From NCBI GenBank assembly GCA_964513275.1, contig CAZELN010000038.1, positions 1-6,732 of the forward strand: a stretch of 6,732 nt of DNA, written 5' to 3'. The position numbers were made by a program, and so were the translations under genes. The notes under the pieces were generated by a model. It did not search any database. It was not told where the DNA came from and saw nothing but the letters and a program-made list of their open reading frames with translations. How positions within the stretch are numbered: the stretch's first letter is position 1; every line of letters begins with the position of its first letter. Shown here in pieces: positions 1 to 5,167 of this stretch. This DNA is from UBA12478 sp964513275 (GTDB lineage: Bacteria > Patescibacteriota > Patescibacteriia > UBA9934 > GWF2-40-263).

Positions 1-1
1 C

Positions 2-2038
2 CTGTTTTTCACGGCGGCCTGCAATCCCCCTGATACGACTCCCTCAGAGTCCTCGGATTTGCCGACCACCATGGTGGCGACGACCGAGGAGCTTGAGGTC
101 GACAAGACCTTCCTGGATCCTGTGGCCGTCGAGGCCTGGCGCGCGGGCATCGCGACCATCATCCAGGCCGACGCCACCGTCCCGCACCCGCGGGACATCT
201 GGCGCTACGCTGCCGACTTCCACGTCGACCGCAACAAGTCCGATCCGCTCCTGGGCGATCCCGCCATCTGGGACGCGATCGGCGCCACCCAGGCGCCCGG
301 CGACTACGGACTCGAGTCCAACGTCCCGACGCCGACGGCCGACCAGGCCCTGGCTCTCGAGGCTCAGGACAAGGAGTGGGACGCGGCTCAGATCTGGATC
401 ACGCTGGGACGGCTCGATGACGCCAAGCGCTGCAGCAAGGAGCTCGGGGAAGAAGGCGAGTGGAAGGCGGTCGCCATGATCGCTGTTCACACGGGGGACC
501 TCGAGTCCCTCGACCGCGCGACCAAGCACATGGTCGCCGATGATCAGATCACGCGCACCCGCGAGGTCATCACCTACGCCTACCAGTTCGGCAAGCTCGA
601 GGCGGCCAAGCACATCGTCAAGACCCATGACTGGAAGCTCACCAACGTCCTGAGCCCGTTCCAGGTTCGCGACTTGGCGACCAAGGGTCACGGTACTCTC
701 CTGCTCGAGCTCCTGAACAAGGAGATCGCGGCGTGGGAGAAGAACGAGTTCTCGGGGCTTCCGAGGCACCCCGGCCCTGAGGTCGTCGTGGCCGACATCG
801 CGCTGCTCGCGAAGTTCGATCCTGCCGAGGCGAAGGCCTATGCGACGCGCTACCTCAAGCTCCCCGGCGCGAACGTCCTGATCTGGACGGAGTGCGGCGA
901 AGGCTGCTACTCCGAGCCGGTCCGAGGCTCCCTCGAGCTCTACGAGCTCGTCCGTCAGGACAAGGAGTTGCGTGAGCTCTACCTCGCGCGCCTGCGCCAG
1001 GCCATCGACGAGATGTTCCCGGTGCCCTCTGCGGACGGCACCACCCCGGAGATCAAGCCCACCATCAACGGTGTCCAGCCTGGCAGCTACAGCGGTTGGT
1101 CCTCCGACATGTGGGGCAACGGCACGGAGGGCAACCAGCTTACCGCCTACCTTCTTCGTGTCCGTCAGATGGGCGACGGCGAGTTGACCCGCTTCTGGGT
1201 CGAGATGCTCGACACGTTCCCGAACCGCTCGGGCATGGACGGCTCCCTCGAGTTCGACCGTGAGCTCGGGCGTTGCGCGCTGGGTCTGCCGTTCTACCAG
1301 TCGGTCGGCGACATCACGCCCAGCGAGAAGTTCATCCTAGAGGACCTCCGTGGCGGCGCCAACACGCAGATGTCCGACACCTGGGTCGCCTGGGACAAAG
1401 AGTTCCCGACCGCGGACGATCTGAGCTCGGTCACCGACCTGTTCCACATCCTCACCCGCGGCGAGGTCTTGGCCTCCCGCGATGCCGTGATCCGCGCCGA
1501 GCTCAAGATCGAAGCTGTTCCCGGCTACGAAGAGAGCCTTCGTTCCGAGCTCGAGTCTCGGTTCCGCCGGAGTCTGGACGCCTACTACGGTGACGGCTGG
1601 GCTCTCAAGACCCAGTTCGGCAAGGCCCAGAGCGCGCTGAAGACGAACGTTGCGGCGCAGGGTCTGCGACGTGATCGTGGCCTTCCCGTGATTGAGCTCT
1701 ACCCGGACACGGACGAGGAGCTCGCGGACCTCGTCGAGCCCAGCATGGAGGCGTTGTGTCTGGTGCTCCCCGCCAAGTGCACGCACTGGCGTAAGACCTT
1801 CCCTTGGCCCGAGTCCGTGCCCACGGCAGAGGCTCCGGAAGGCACCACCGAGGCCCCCGCGACGCTGGCCGCCCCGGCCACTGCTACCGCGGTCAGCAAC
1901 TGTACCTTCATCAACGGCAACCGGCCGAAGGTGGGGGAGAAGTACATCGTGCGGTGTGAAGGTGTCACCTTCCTCGCCACCGGTACCTTCACCGTCGACC
2001 ACTTCGTGTGGTCCGACCTCACGCCGCACACGCCCTGA
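2..2038 (+). CDS. Large secreted lipoprotein, 5' end outside window
   Basis: The frame has no stop back to the window edge, and its first visible residues read LFFTAACNPPD. That matches the end of a lipoprotein signal peptide, with Cys7 of the visible part as the lipidated residue, followed by a Pro/Ser/Thr-rich tether. I therefore place the true start left of the window and reject the internal TTG at 59 and ATG at 71. About 678 residues are visible. Residues about 115-215 look like short paired amphipathic helices (WDAAQIWITLGRLDDAKRC and following), resembling TPR-type alpha-solenoid repeats, but I recognise no family. A Thr/Ala/Pro/Glu linker (about 608-630) leads to a 48-residue C-terminal module with two cysteines. 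Base use is unlike the rest of the window: 38 of 60 bases at 61-120 are G or C, against 24 of 60 at 2401-2460, and codons end mostly in C or G. This could reflect high expression or transfer. Function unknown; a surface-anchored role is inferred. Confidence 0.85.
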   Translation: MFFTAACNPPDTTPSESSDLPTTMVATTEELEVDKTFLDPVAVEAWRAGIATIIQADATVPHPRDIWRYAADFHVDRNKSDPLLGDPAIWDAIGATQAPGDYGLESNVPTPTADQALALEAQDKEWDAAQIWITLGRLDDAKRCSKELGEEGEWKAVAMIAVHTGDLESLDRATKHMVADDQITRTREVITYAYQFGKLEAAKHIVKTHDWKLTNVLSPFQVRDLATKGHGTLLLELLNKEIAAWEKNEFSGLPRHPGPEVVVADIALLAKFDPAEAKAYATRYLKLPGANVLIWTECGEGCYSEPVRGSLELYELVRQDKELRELYLARLRQAIDEMFPVPSADGTTPEIKPTINGVQPGSYSGWSSDMWGNGTEGNQLTAYLLRVRQMGDGELTRFWVEMLDTFPNRSGMDGSLEFDRELGRCALGLPFYQSVGDITPSEKFILEDLRGGANTQMSDTWVAWDKEFPTADDLSSVTDLFHILTRGEVLASRDAVIRAELKIEAVPGYEESLRSELESRFRRSLDAYYGDGWALKTQFGKAQSALKTNVAAQGLRRDRGLPVIELYPDTDEELADLVEPSMEALCLVLPAKCTHWRKTFPWPESVPTAEAPEGTTEAPATLAAPATATAVSNCTFINGNRPKVGEKYIVRCEGVTFLATGTFTVDHFVWSDLTPHTP

Positions 2039-2040
2039 CG

Positions 2041-2075
2041 CCCCCGAAGCTCCACAGCGACGGGGGTTTCTATTT
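2041..2075 (+). terminator. Rho-independent terminator of the lipoprotein gene
   Basis: A stem CCCCCG (2041-2046) / CGGGGG (2061-2066) with a 14-nt loop begins two bases after the lipoprotein stop codon. It is followed by the T-rich run TTTCTATTT. The position and the T tract support intrinsic termination. The stem is short and the T tract is interrupted, so efficiency is uncertain. Confidence 0.7.
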
Positions 2076-2108
2076 GAGGTTGTGGATAAGTTCATTTTCT
2101 TCAACCAG

Positions 2109-2129
2109 GTCGGTGGCTTAGCCACCGAC
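2109..2129. repeat. Perfect 9-bp inverted repeat in the leader region
   Basis: GTCGGTGGC (2109-2117) and GCCACCGAC (2121-2129) are perfect complements separated by TTA. No T tract follows directly on either strand, so it is not a standard terminator. A second, weaker hairpin GCGCA (2132-2136) / TGCGC (2146-2150) follows. It could be an operator, a transcript-stabilising hairpin or a genome repeat. Apart from these hairpins and the sigma promoter, I see nothing else in 2076-2244. Confidence 0.45.
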
Positions 2130-2172
2130 AGGCGCAACGATTTTGTGCGCTCTGCGATTTACTTGTGCAAGG

Positions 2173-2201
2173 TCGAAAGAGTCGCTGGCTCATGGTATAA
2201 A
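2173..2201 (+). promoter_or_regulatory. Predicted promoter of the sigma factor gene
   Basis: TCGAAA (2173-2178) lies 17 bp before TATAAA (2196-2201). The -10 hexamer is preceded by TGG, giving an extended -10 element TGGTATAAA. The predicted transcription start is near 2208, about 37 nt before the sigma ATG. The -10 is good and the -35 matches TTGACA in four of six places. Identified by eye only. Confidence 0.5.
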
Positions 2202-2227
2202 TGGGCTATGGGTCAGTCCTCACTTAA

Positions 2228-2242
2228 CTTGTAATTTACAAG
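2228..2242. promoter_or_regulatory. Palindrome abutting the sigma factor start codon
   Basis: CTTGTAATTTACAAG is a perfect 7-1-7 dyad ending two bases before the ATG at 2245. It occupies the place where a ribosome binding site would be, and no Shine-Dalgarno sequence is seen. It lies about 20-35 nt downstream of the predicted transcription start. It could be a protein operator for feedback control, or an RNA hairpin (6-bp stem, 3-nt loop) limiting initiation. Which one cannot be decided from sequence. Confidence 0.45.
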
Positions 2243-2244
2243 CT

Positions 2245-2877
2245 ATGGAAGAAACCCTGGTTGCCAATGGGCAAACAGACCCGGAAGCGTTCGGGCGGTT
2301 GTACGACACGTACTACCAACCCGTTTTTGGGTTTATGTATAACCGCACAGGCAGTGCGGATTTGGCAAAGGATCTGACAAGTGAAACATTTTTTCAGGCA
2401 TTGAAGAACCTTCATCGATATCAGCCTCGAAAAGGAGCAAGCTTTAAATCTTGGCTGTTCGCTATCGCTGTTGCGCAGGTTGGTAACTACTATCGGAGTC
2501 GCTCGAAATTTCTCGAGATCACCACAGACGAAGCGCCAGAATTGATCGGCCGAGAAGACTTCCGTCCGGACATCGCCTACCGTATGGGGGAAGATGCCAG
2601 CGAACTTGAAGGACAAATTAACCTGTTGCGCGAGATGCTAGCAAAACTCAATGGCCGCCAACAGACGATCTTGACTCTGCGATATTTTTCCCACATGTCC
2701 GTTCCAGAAATTGCCGAGACGATTGGCATGAAGGAGGGTACGATTAAGTCACATATCCATCGAGCCCTAAAAAAATTACAGGCTCTCATGGTTGGAAATG
2801 AACTATGTCCCGCAAGCAACTCAACATCGAAGAACTCCTCGAAGTCGTGGGTTCCCAAGAACACCCTGGCGACGTAG
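2245..2877 (+). CDS. ECF-type RNA polymerase sigma factor (sigma-70 family)
   Basis: The 210-residue product has the two-domain layout of ECF sigma factors, which direct RNA polymerase to a dedicated promoter set. Region 2 spans about residues 12-86 (DPEAFGRLYDTYYQPVFGF, then DLTSETFFQAL and FKSWLFAIAVAQVGNYYRSR), covering core binding and -10 recognition. A linker at about 90-125 joins it to region 4 at about 128-182, where LNGRQQTILTLRYF and MSVPEIAETIGMKEGTIKSHIHRA form the helix-turn-helix that reads the -35 element. The ATG at 2245 is chosen because the sigma homology begins just after it; an upstream in-frame TTG would only add unrelated sequence through the promoter. The last 28 residues are low-complexity and lie mostly in the overlap with the next gene, so they may have little function. 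The overlapping membrane protein gene downstream suggests classical sigma/anti-sigma pairing. Confidence 0.92.
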   Translation: MEETLVANGQTDPEAFGRLYDTYYQPVFGFMYNRTGSADLAKDLTSETFFQALKNLHRYQPRKGASFKSWLFAIAVAQVGNYYRSRSKFLEITTDEAPELIGREDFRPDIAYRMGEDASELEGQINLLREMLAKLNGRQQTILTLRYFSHMSVPEIAETIGMKEGTIKSHIHRALKKLQALMVGNELCPASNSTSKNSSKSWVPKNTLAT

Positions 2878-3242
2878 AGCATCGTTACGAGTTACGACGC
2901 AGTCTCATGTGCTCGCGTTTTTTTGCCCCGCGCGTGAGCCGATGGGATCGCATGATGACGTATACCGCGCCGCTTTTTGCCGGCGGAATGATGGTAGGAG
3001 TATTTGCGCTTATGGCGGCGCATGTTTCGATGGAGCCAGAGGTTGGACCGCAGACGATTTCCTCCAAATCTTCCGTGGTGCAGGCATCGGTCTCTCAAAC
3101 TCAAGTGGAACCAATTCATGTAGAAGACTTTCTTTCTGATCCTTTCGAGCCTACCGTAGCTTTGGCTGACTTTGAAACCGAGGAAACGAAGCGAGTGAAC
3201 TATGTTCCGCTTTCAATGCAACGTTACGTGCGAATGCAATAA
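2805..3242 (+). CDS. Small single-pass membrane protein, probable anti-sigma factor
   Basis: The 145-residue product has about 50 cytoplasmic N-terminal residues (MSRKQLNIEELLEVVGSQ onward), one hydrophobic segment at about 52-74 (TAPLFAGGMMVGVFALMAA), and an acidic outer tail of about 70 residues rich in Ser, Thr, Glu and Gln. Its start lies inside the sigma gene with a 73-nt overlap, so the pair is almost certainly co-transcribed. Position, size and topology match a membrane anti-sigma factor that holds the sigma protein at the membrane until a signal arrives. The HxxxCxxC zinc-binding motif of the common ZAS anti-sigma domain is absent: the region has His26 and a lone Cys36. The role therefore rests on context and topology, not homology. 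The upstream GGA at about 12 nt is only a weak ribosome binding site. Confidence 0.75.
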   Translation: MSRKQLNIEELLEVVGSQEHPGDVEHRYELRRSLMCSRFFAPRVSRWDRMMTYTAPLFAGGMMVGVFALMAAHVSMEPEVGPQTISSKSSVVQASVSQTQVEPIHVEDFLSDPFEPTVALADFETEETKRVNYVPLSMQRYVRMQ

Positions 3243-3247
3243 AAATG

Positions 3248-3256
3248 TGCTATAGT
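3248..3256 (+). promoter_or_regulatory. Extended -10 promoter for the structured RNA
   Basis: TGCTATAGT is a near-consensus extended -10 element, beginning six bases after the anti-sigma stop codon. Initiation about 6-7 nt downstream would fall at 3262-3263, exactly where the outermost RNA helix begins. No convincing -35 is seen, which an extended -10 can tolerate. Agreement between the predicted start and the helix edge is the main support. Confidence 0.6.
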
Positions 3257-3261
3257 CTAGA

Positions 3262-3511
3262 TGCTCCACAGAACTAATTTGGGCAAACATTTGGTCTAGG
3301 GCTTAGAACCGTGATCGCTTCGGTGGTCACGCGAGAGCCCCGCGGTAAACCTGAAAAGGTGCAGCAAATTTTCCACGAATTTTCCGGCGCAAGCTGGGCG
3401 CTCGTGGAAAAGGCGTATTGAGCAGTCGCTCAGTACCCGACTTTCGCGAGCCAAATATAGGACTGTGGAGTGATAAAAAGCTCCATGTGTGATTCACACG
3501 TGGAGCTTTTT
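3262..3511 (+). ncRNA. Structured non-coding RNA of unknown family (including its terminator)
   Basis: No protein frame fits here, but the sequence folds by eye into a compact multi-helix RNA. Closing helix: CTCCACAG (3264-3271) / CTGTGGAG (3463-3470). Inner helices: ATTTGG (3277-3282) / CCAAAT (3451-3456); GGGCT (3299-3303) / AGCCC (3336-3340); an 8-bp UUCG hairpin (3311-3330); a 4-bp GAAA hairpin (3349-3360); a 10-bp perfect stem TTTTCCACGA (3369-3378) / TCGTGGAAAA (3402-3411) capped by a GCAA hairpin (3384-3397); and a 9-bp stem (3415-3423 / 3428-3436) with loop AGTC. A second ATTTG (3289-3293) could pair with CAAAT (3365-3369), closing a multibranch core. It has its own promoter and a strong terminator. 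I do not recognise hallmarks of tmRNA, SRP, RNase P or 6S RNA. It could be an independent regulatory or catalytic RNA, or act on the adjacent sigma system. Confidence 0.75.
3475..3511. terminator. Strong intrinsic terminator, probably bidirectional
   Basis: A 17-bp stem with a 3-nt ATT loop has arms 3475-3491 and 3495-3511. It contains one G-U pair (3486/3500) and is flanked by AAAAA and TTTTT. It lies five bases after the closing helix of the RNA. Because the A and T runs are symmetrical, it should also end minus-strand transcripts leaving the alkyltransferase gene, whose stop codon is about 54 nt away. Confidence 0.88.
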
Positions 3512-3558
3512 GTCATCCCGAGCGAGGCCGTCTGGCGGCCGAGTCGAGGGATCTCGTT
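3511..3558. repeat. REP-like palindromic element
   Basis: TGTCATCCCGAGCGAGG (3511-3527) and CGAGTCGAGGGATCTCG (3540-3556) form an imperfect palindrome. ATCCC (3515-3519) pairs with GGGAT (3548-3552), GGCCG (3526-3530) pairs with CGGCC (3536-3540), and purine-rich GA internal loops lie between them. The core resembles repetitive extragenic palindromes of the CATCCCGAG...GAGGGATCTCG type found in many bacterial genomes, from general recall. It sits between convergent genes, a usual place for such elements. Only one copy is in this window, so repetition cannot be shown here. Confidence 0.5.
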
Positions 3559-3564
3559 TTGGGG

Positions 3565-3825
3565 TCAGGTCGGATTATGGACTTTTTCCTCTTTGAGCCT
3601 TTTCGCCTTCGTTGATGCCCCACGATTGTATCCTCCCATCGATCCATCCGATCGGATCACACGATGGCAGAGGATATTCGGGTCGTAGTTCTTATTCAAG
3701 ATGTTGCCGACAGCCCTATACGCTTTTGGTCGTCCTGCCGCGCGAGCGACTTCCTTGTATGTCATCGTCTGGCCTTTGGGGATGCGACGAACAATGTTGT
3801 AGATGGTTTGAGCAAAGAGGGTCAT
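3565..3825 (-). CDS. O6-alkylguanine-DNA alkyltransferase catalytic domain protein (MGMT/Ogt family)
   Basis: The 86-residue product consists only of the DNA-binding/catalytic domain of methylated-DNA-protein cysteine methyltransferases, which remove alkyl groups from O6 of guanine by a one-time transfer to cysteine. Visible family features are IPKGQTMTYKEVARAAGRP (residues 15-33), the helix-turn-helix with the arginine finger Arg37 in YRAVGNIL, the acceptor Cys53 in LCHRVIRSDGSMGGY, and the closing KAKRLKEE. The usual PCHRV reads LCHRV. Because the cysteine is kept, it is not an alkyltransferase-like protein, in which this residue is usually tryptophan. The N-terminal ribonuclease-H-like domain of Ada and Ogt is absent. 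The ATG at 3825 is chosen because it overlaps the upstream stop as ATGA; a longer frame to 4041 only shadows the neighbouring gene. Last gene of the four-gene operon. Confidence 0.88.
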   Translation of the reverse strand: MTLFAQTIYNIVRRIPKGQTMTYKEVARAAGRPKAYRAVGNILNKNYDPNILCHRVIRSDGSMGGYNRGASTKAKRLKEEKVHNPT

Positions 3826-4277
3826 AGCGAGGCAATAAATTCGTCTATGCTTGGGTACCACTCGTTGAATGCCAGGTAGAGACTTTCTGTTTCCTCGACG
3901 GATCCCACCAGAATCGTCGGCTTGCCCATGCCATGCGCGATGCCTGCCTCCATGTGTGCCGATTTTCCAGCCGGAAGGACGAGGAGCAAGGTATCGCTCT
4001 GTTTGAGACCGGCGAGATCCTGTTCGTAGATTTCTCTGCAATAAGGATCCTCGCGCCAGTTCTTGATTGACTCATACTCACGCATGTAGTCCTCAGGGTT
4101 CAAGTCGCGAGCATGTTTGGTGACCGTCTTTTCGACGAAGTAGTAGACGTCATGTCCGGCCGCACGAATCCGCGCAACAAGCGGATCAAGGATTTCTCGG
4201 TTCCTCCAGCGCGAGGCAATAAAGTATTTCATAGTAGAGTTGGACGACATTTTTTCGTAGGTACGAATTTTTGTCAC
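3822..4277 (-). CDS. Nucleoside 2-deoxyribosyltransferase-like protein
   Basis: The 151-residue product has the Rossmann-like layout of the nucleoside 2-deoxyribosyltransferase/DNPH1 superfamily, whose members cleave or exchange the base of deoxynucleosides or deoxynucleotides. The first strand is MKYFIASRW (16-24), followed by a helix and GHDVYYFVEK. The second half has SDTLLLVLPAGKSAHMEAG (94-112), where Ser106, His108 and Glu110 match the substrate-binding and nucleophilic glutamate region, then IAHGMGKPTILVG. The substrate cannot be read from sequence. The GTG at 4277 overlaps the MutY stop as GTGA and is preferred for coupling. ATG codons at 4250 and 4232 are alternatives, and homology only begins at the latter. 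Its place between MutY and an alkyltransferase suggests handling of damaged or non-canonical nucleotides, which is inference. Confidence 0.78.
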   Translation of the reverse strand: MTKIRTYEKMSSNSTMKYFIASRWRNREILDPLVARIRAAGHDVYYFVEKTVTKHARDLNPEDYMREYESIKNWREDPYCREIYEQDLAGLKQSDTLLLVLPAGKSAHMEAGIAHGMGKPTILVGSVEETESLYLAFNEWYPSIDEFIASL

Positions 4278-5167
4278 CCTTTTGGGAGTATTACCTTTTT
4301 TGGTGTGCGAGCGAGGAGTCCATCGACTACGAGTCGGTTAATCATCGCCTCGAGCCATTCTTGGTCAAGGTGTTTGTCGAAGTCTGGATCGATCATTTGG
4401 CCCAACCGTAGACTGGAGACTTGACCCCGCTCGCGGACAAACTTGAGGATTCGGCCGCGGTAGATGCGGTCGGGGAAAGGTTTGTTGCGATGTTTGCGTT
4501 CGCGAGCGACGGGGACAGAACGTTTTGGGATTTTGACTCGACCGGATAGAAACAGTTTGGCGGCTTTGCAGTCTTGGCGCAAGGGACAGGACGCACAGTC
4601 TGGATTCTTGGTACAAATCGAGGTCGCCAGGTCAAAGATCGCCTGAGGCACATTATAGTAGGCGCCACGACGAGGGAGGAAGTCGTCAGCCTTCGATCGG
4701 ATCGTCTCATCATCTTTAAGCTCGGTGAATGGCTTACCCAACAAGAGTCGACCCAGGATTCGACGGATGTTTGTGTCGATCGGGAGAGTTCTTTTTTGTT
4801 GGGCGAATGCACTTACTGCCGCGGCCGTGTATGGACCAATGCCCTTGATCGCGAGCCAGGTTTGCTCCGTTTTTGGGACGCCGTGCTCGACCACAGAGCG
4901 CGCCACGTCTCGCAGCATGAGTGCCCGGCGGTTGTATCCAAGTCCTGCCCAGGCGTGGATCACGTCGGCGTTACTTGCTCCCGCGAGTTTCTTCCACGTG
5001 GGAAATTGTTTCAGCCATGCGCGATAGTACTCCTTCACTCGGTCGACCTGCGTCTGCTGGAGCATAATCTCGCTCACGAGGATTCGGTATGGATCTCGCG
5101 TGCTGCGCCACGGAAGATCGCGGCCATGGCGTCGATACCACTCGAGCAGTTTTCCGGCAGGGCTCAT
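4274..5167 (-). CDS. mutY: A/G-specific adenine DNA glycosylase MutY
   Basis: MutY removes adenine mispaired with 8-oxoguanine and so prevents G:C to T:A mutations. The 297-residue product shows the HhH-GPD fold: DLPWR near residue 17, catalytic Glu33 in SEIMLQQTQV, the hairpin IKGIGPYTAAAV (107-118) with Tyr113 at the position of the EndoIII lysine (marking a monofunctional MutY), and Asp131 and Asn133 in LPIDTNIRRILGR. Cys185, Cys191, Cys194 and Cys200 form the iron-sulfur loop, spaced C-x5-C-x2-C-x5-C; the first gap in E. coli MutY is six. After about residue 225 the usual NUDIX-like 8-oxoG recognition domain is missing. Instead there is a helix-rich tail of about 70 residues (FPDRIYRGRILKFVRERG ... 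LEAMINRLVVDGLLA) resembling a small winged helix. The ATG overlaps the upstream stop as ATGA, and the stop overlaps the next start as GTGA. Confidence 0.93.
   Translation of the reverse strand: MSPAGKLLEWYRRHGRDLPWRSTRDPYRILVSEIMLQQTQVDRVKEYYRAWLKQFPTWKKLAGASNADVIHAWAGLGYNRRALMLRDVARSVVEHGVPKTEQTWLAIKGIGPYTAAAVSAFAQQKRTLPIDTNIRRILGRLLLGKPFTELKDDETIRSKADDFLPRRGAYYNVPQAIFDLATSICTKNPDCASCPLRQDCKAAKLFLSGRVKIPKRSVPVARERKHRNKPFPDRIYRGRILKFVRERGQVSSLRLGQMIDPDFDKHLDQEWLEAMINRLVVDGLLARTPKKVILPKG

Noticed and set aside
44..769. Long open frame on the minus strand inside the lipoprotein gene
   Set aside because: It is opposite a well-supported coding frame of high GC, where antisense frames are often open by chance. 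Its product is Arg/Val/Gly/Leu-rich without family features.
59..2038. Start of the lipoprotein at TTG 59 or ATG 71
   Set aside because: The same frame continues upstream to the edge and contains a lipobox. Neither codon has a ribosome binding site.
1337..2137. 266-codon minus-strand frame across the lipoprotein 3' end and terminator
   Set aside because: It runs through the terminator hairpin and is antisense to the lipoprotein domain; composition is that of a shadow frame.
2049..3271. Shared 9-mer GCTCCACAG at 2049-2057 and 3263-3271
   Set aside because: Nine-base matches are expected many times in 6.7 kb; there is no supporting evidence for trans pairing.
3281..3300. GGGCAAAC as part of a c-di-GMP (GEMM) riboswitch
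   Set aside because: The remaining conserved GEMM segments are missing and no downstream gene on the same strand could be controlled.
3264..3470. Structured RNA as RNase P, tmRNA, SRP or 6S RNA
   Set aside because: Fragments such as ACAGAAC and GTAAACC recall RNase P, but the GAGGAAAGTCC element and matching P4 order are absent. There is no tRNA-like end for tmRNA, and the SRP and 6S signatures are also not seen.
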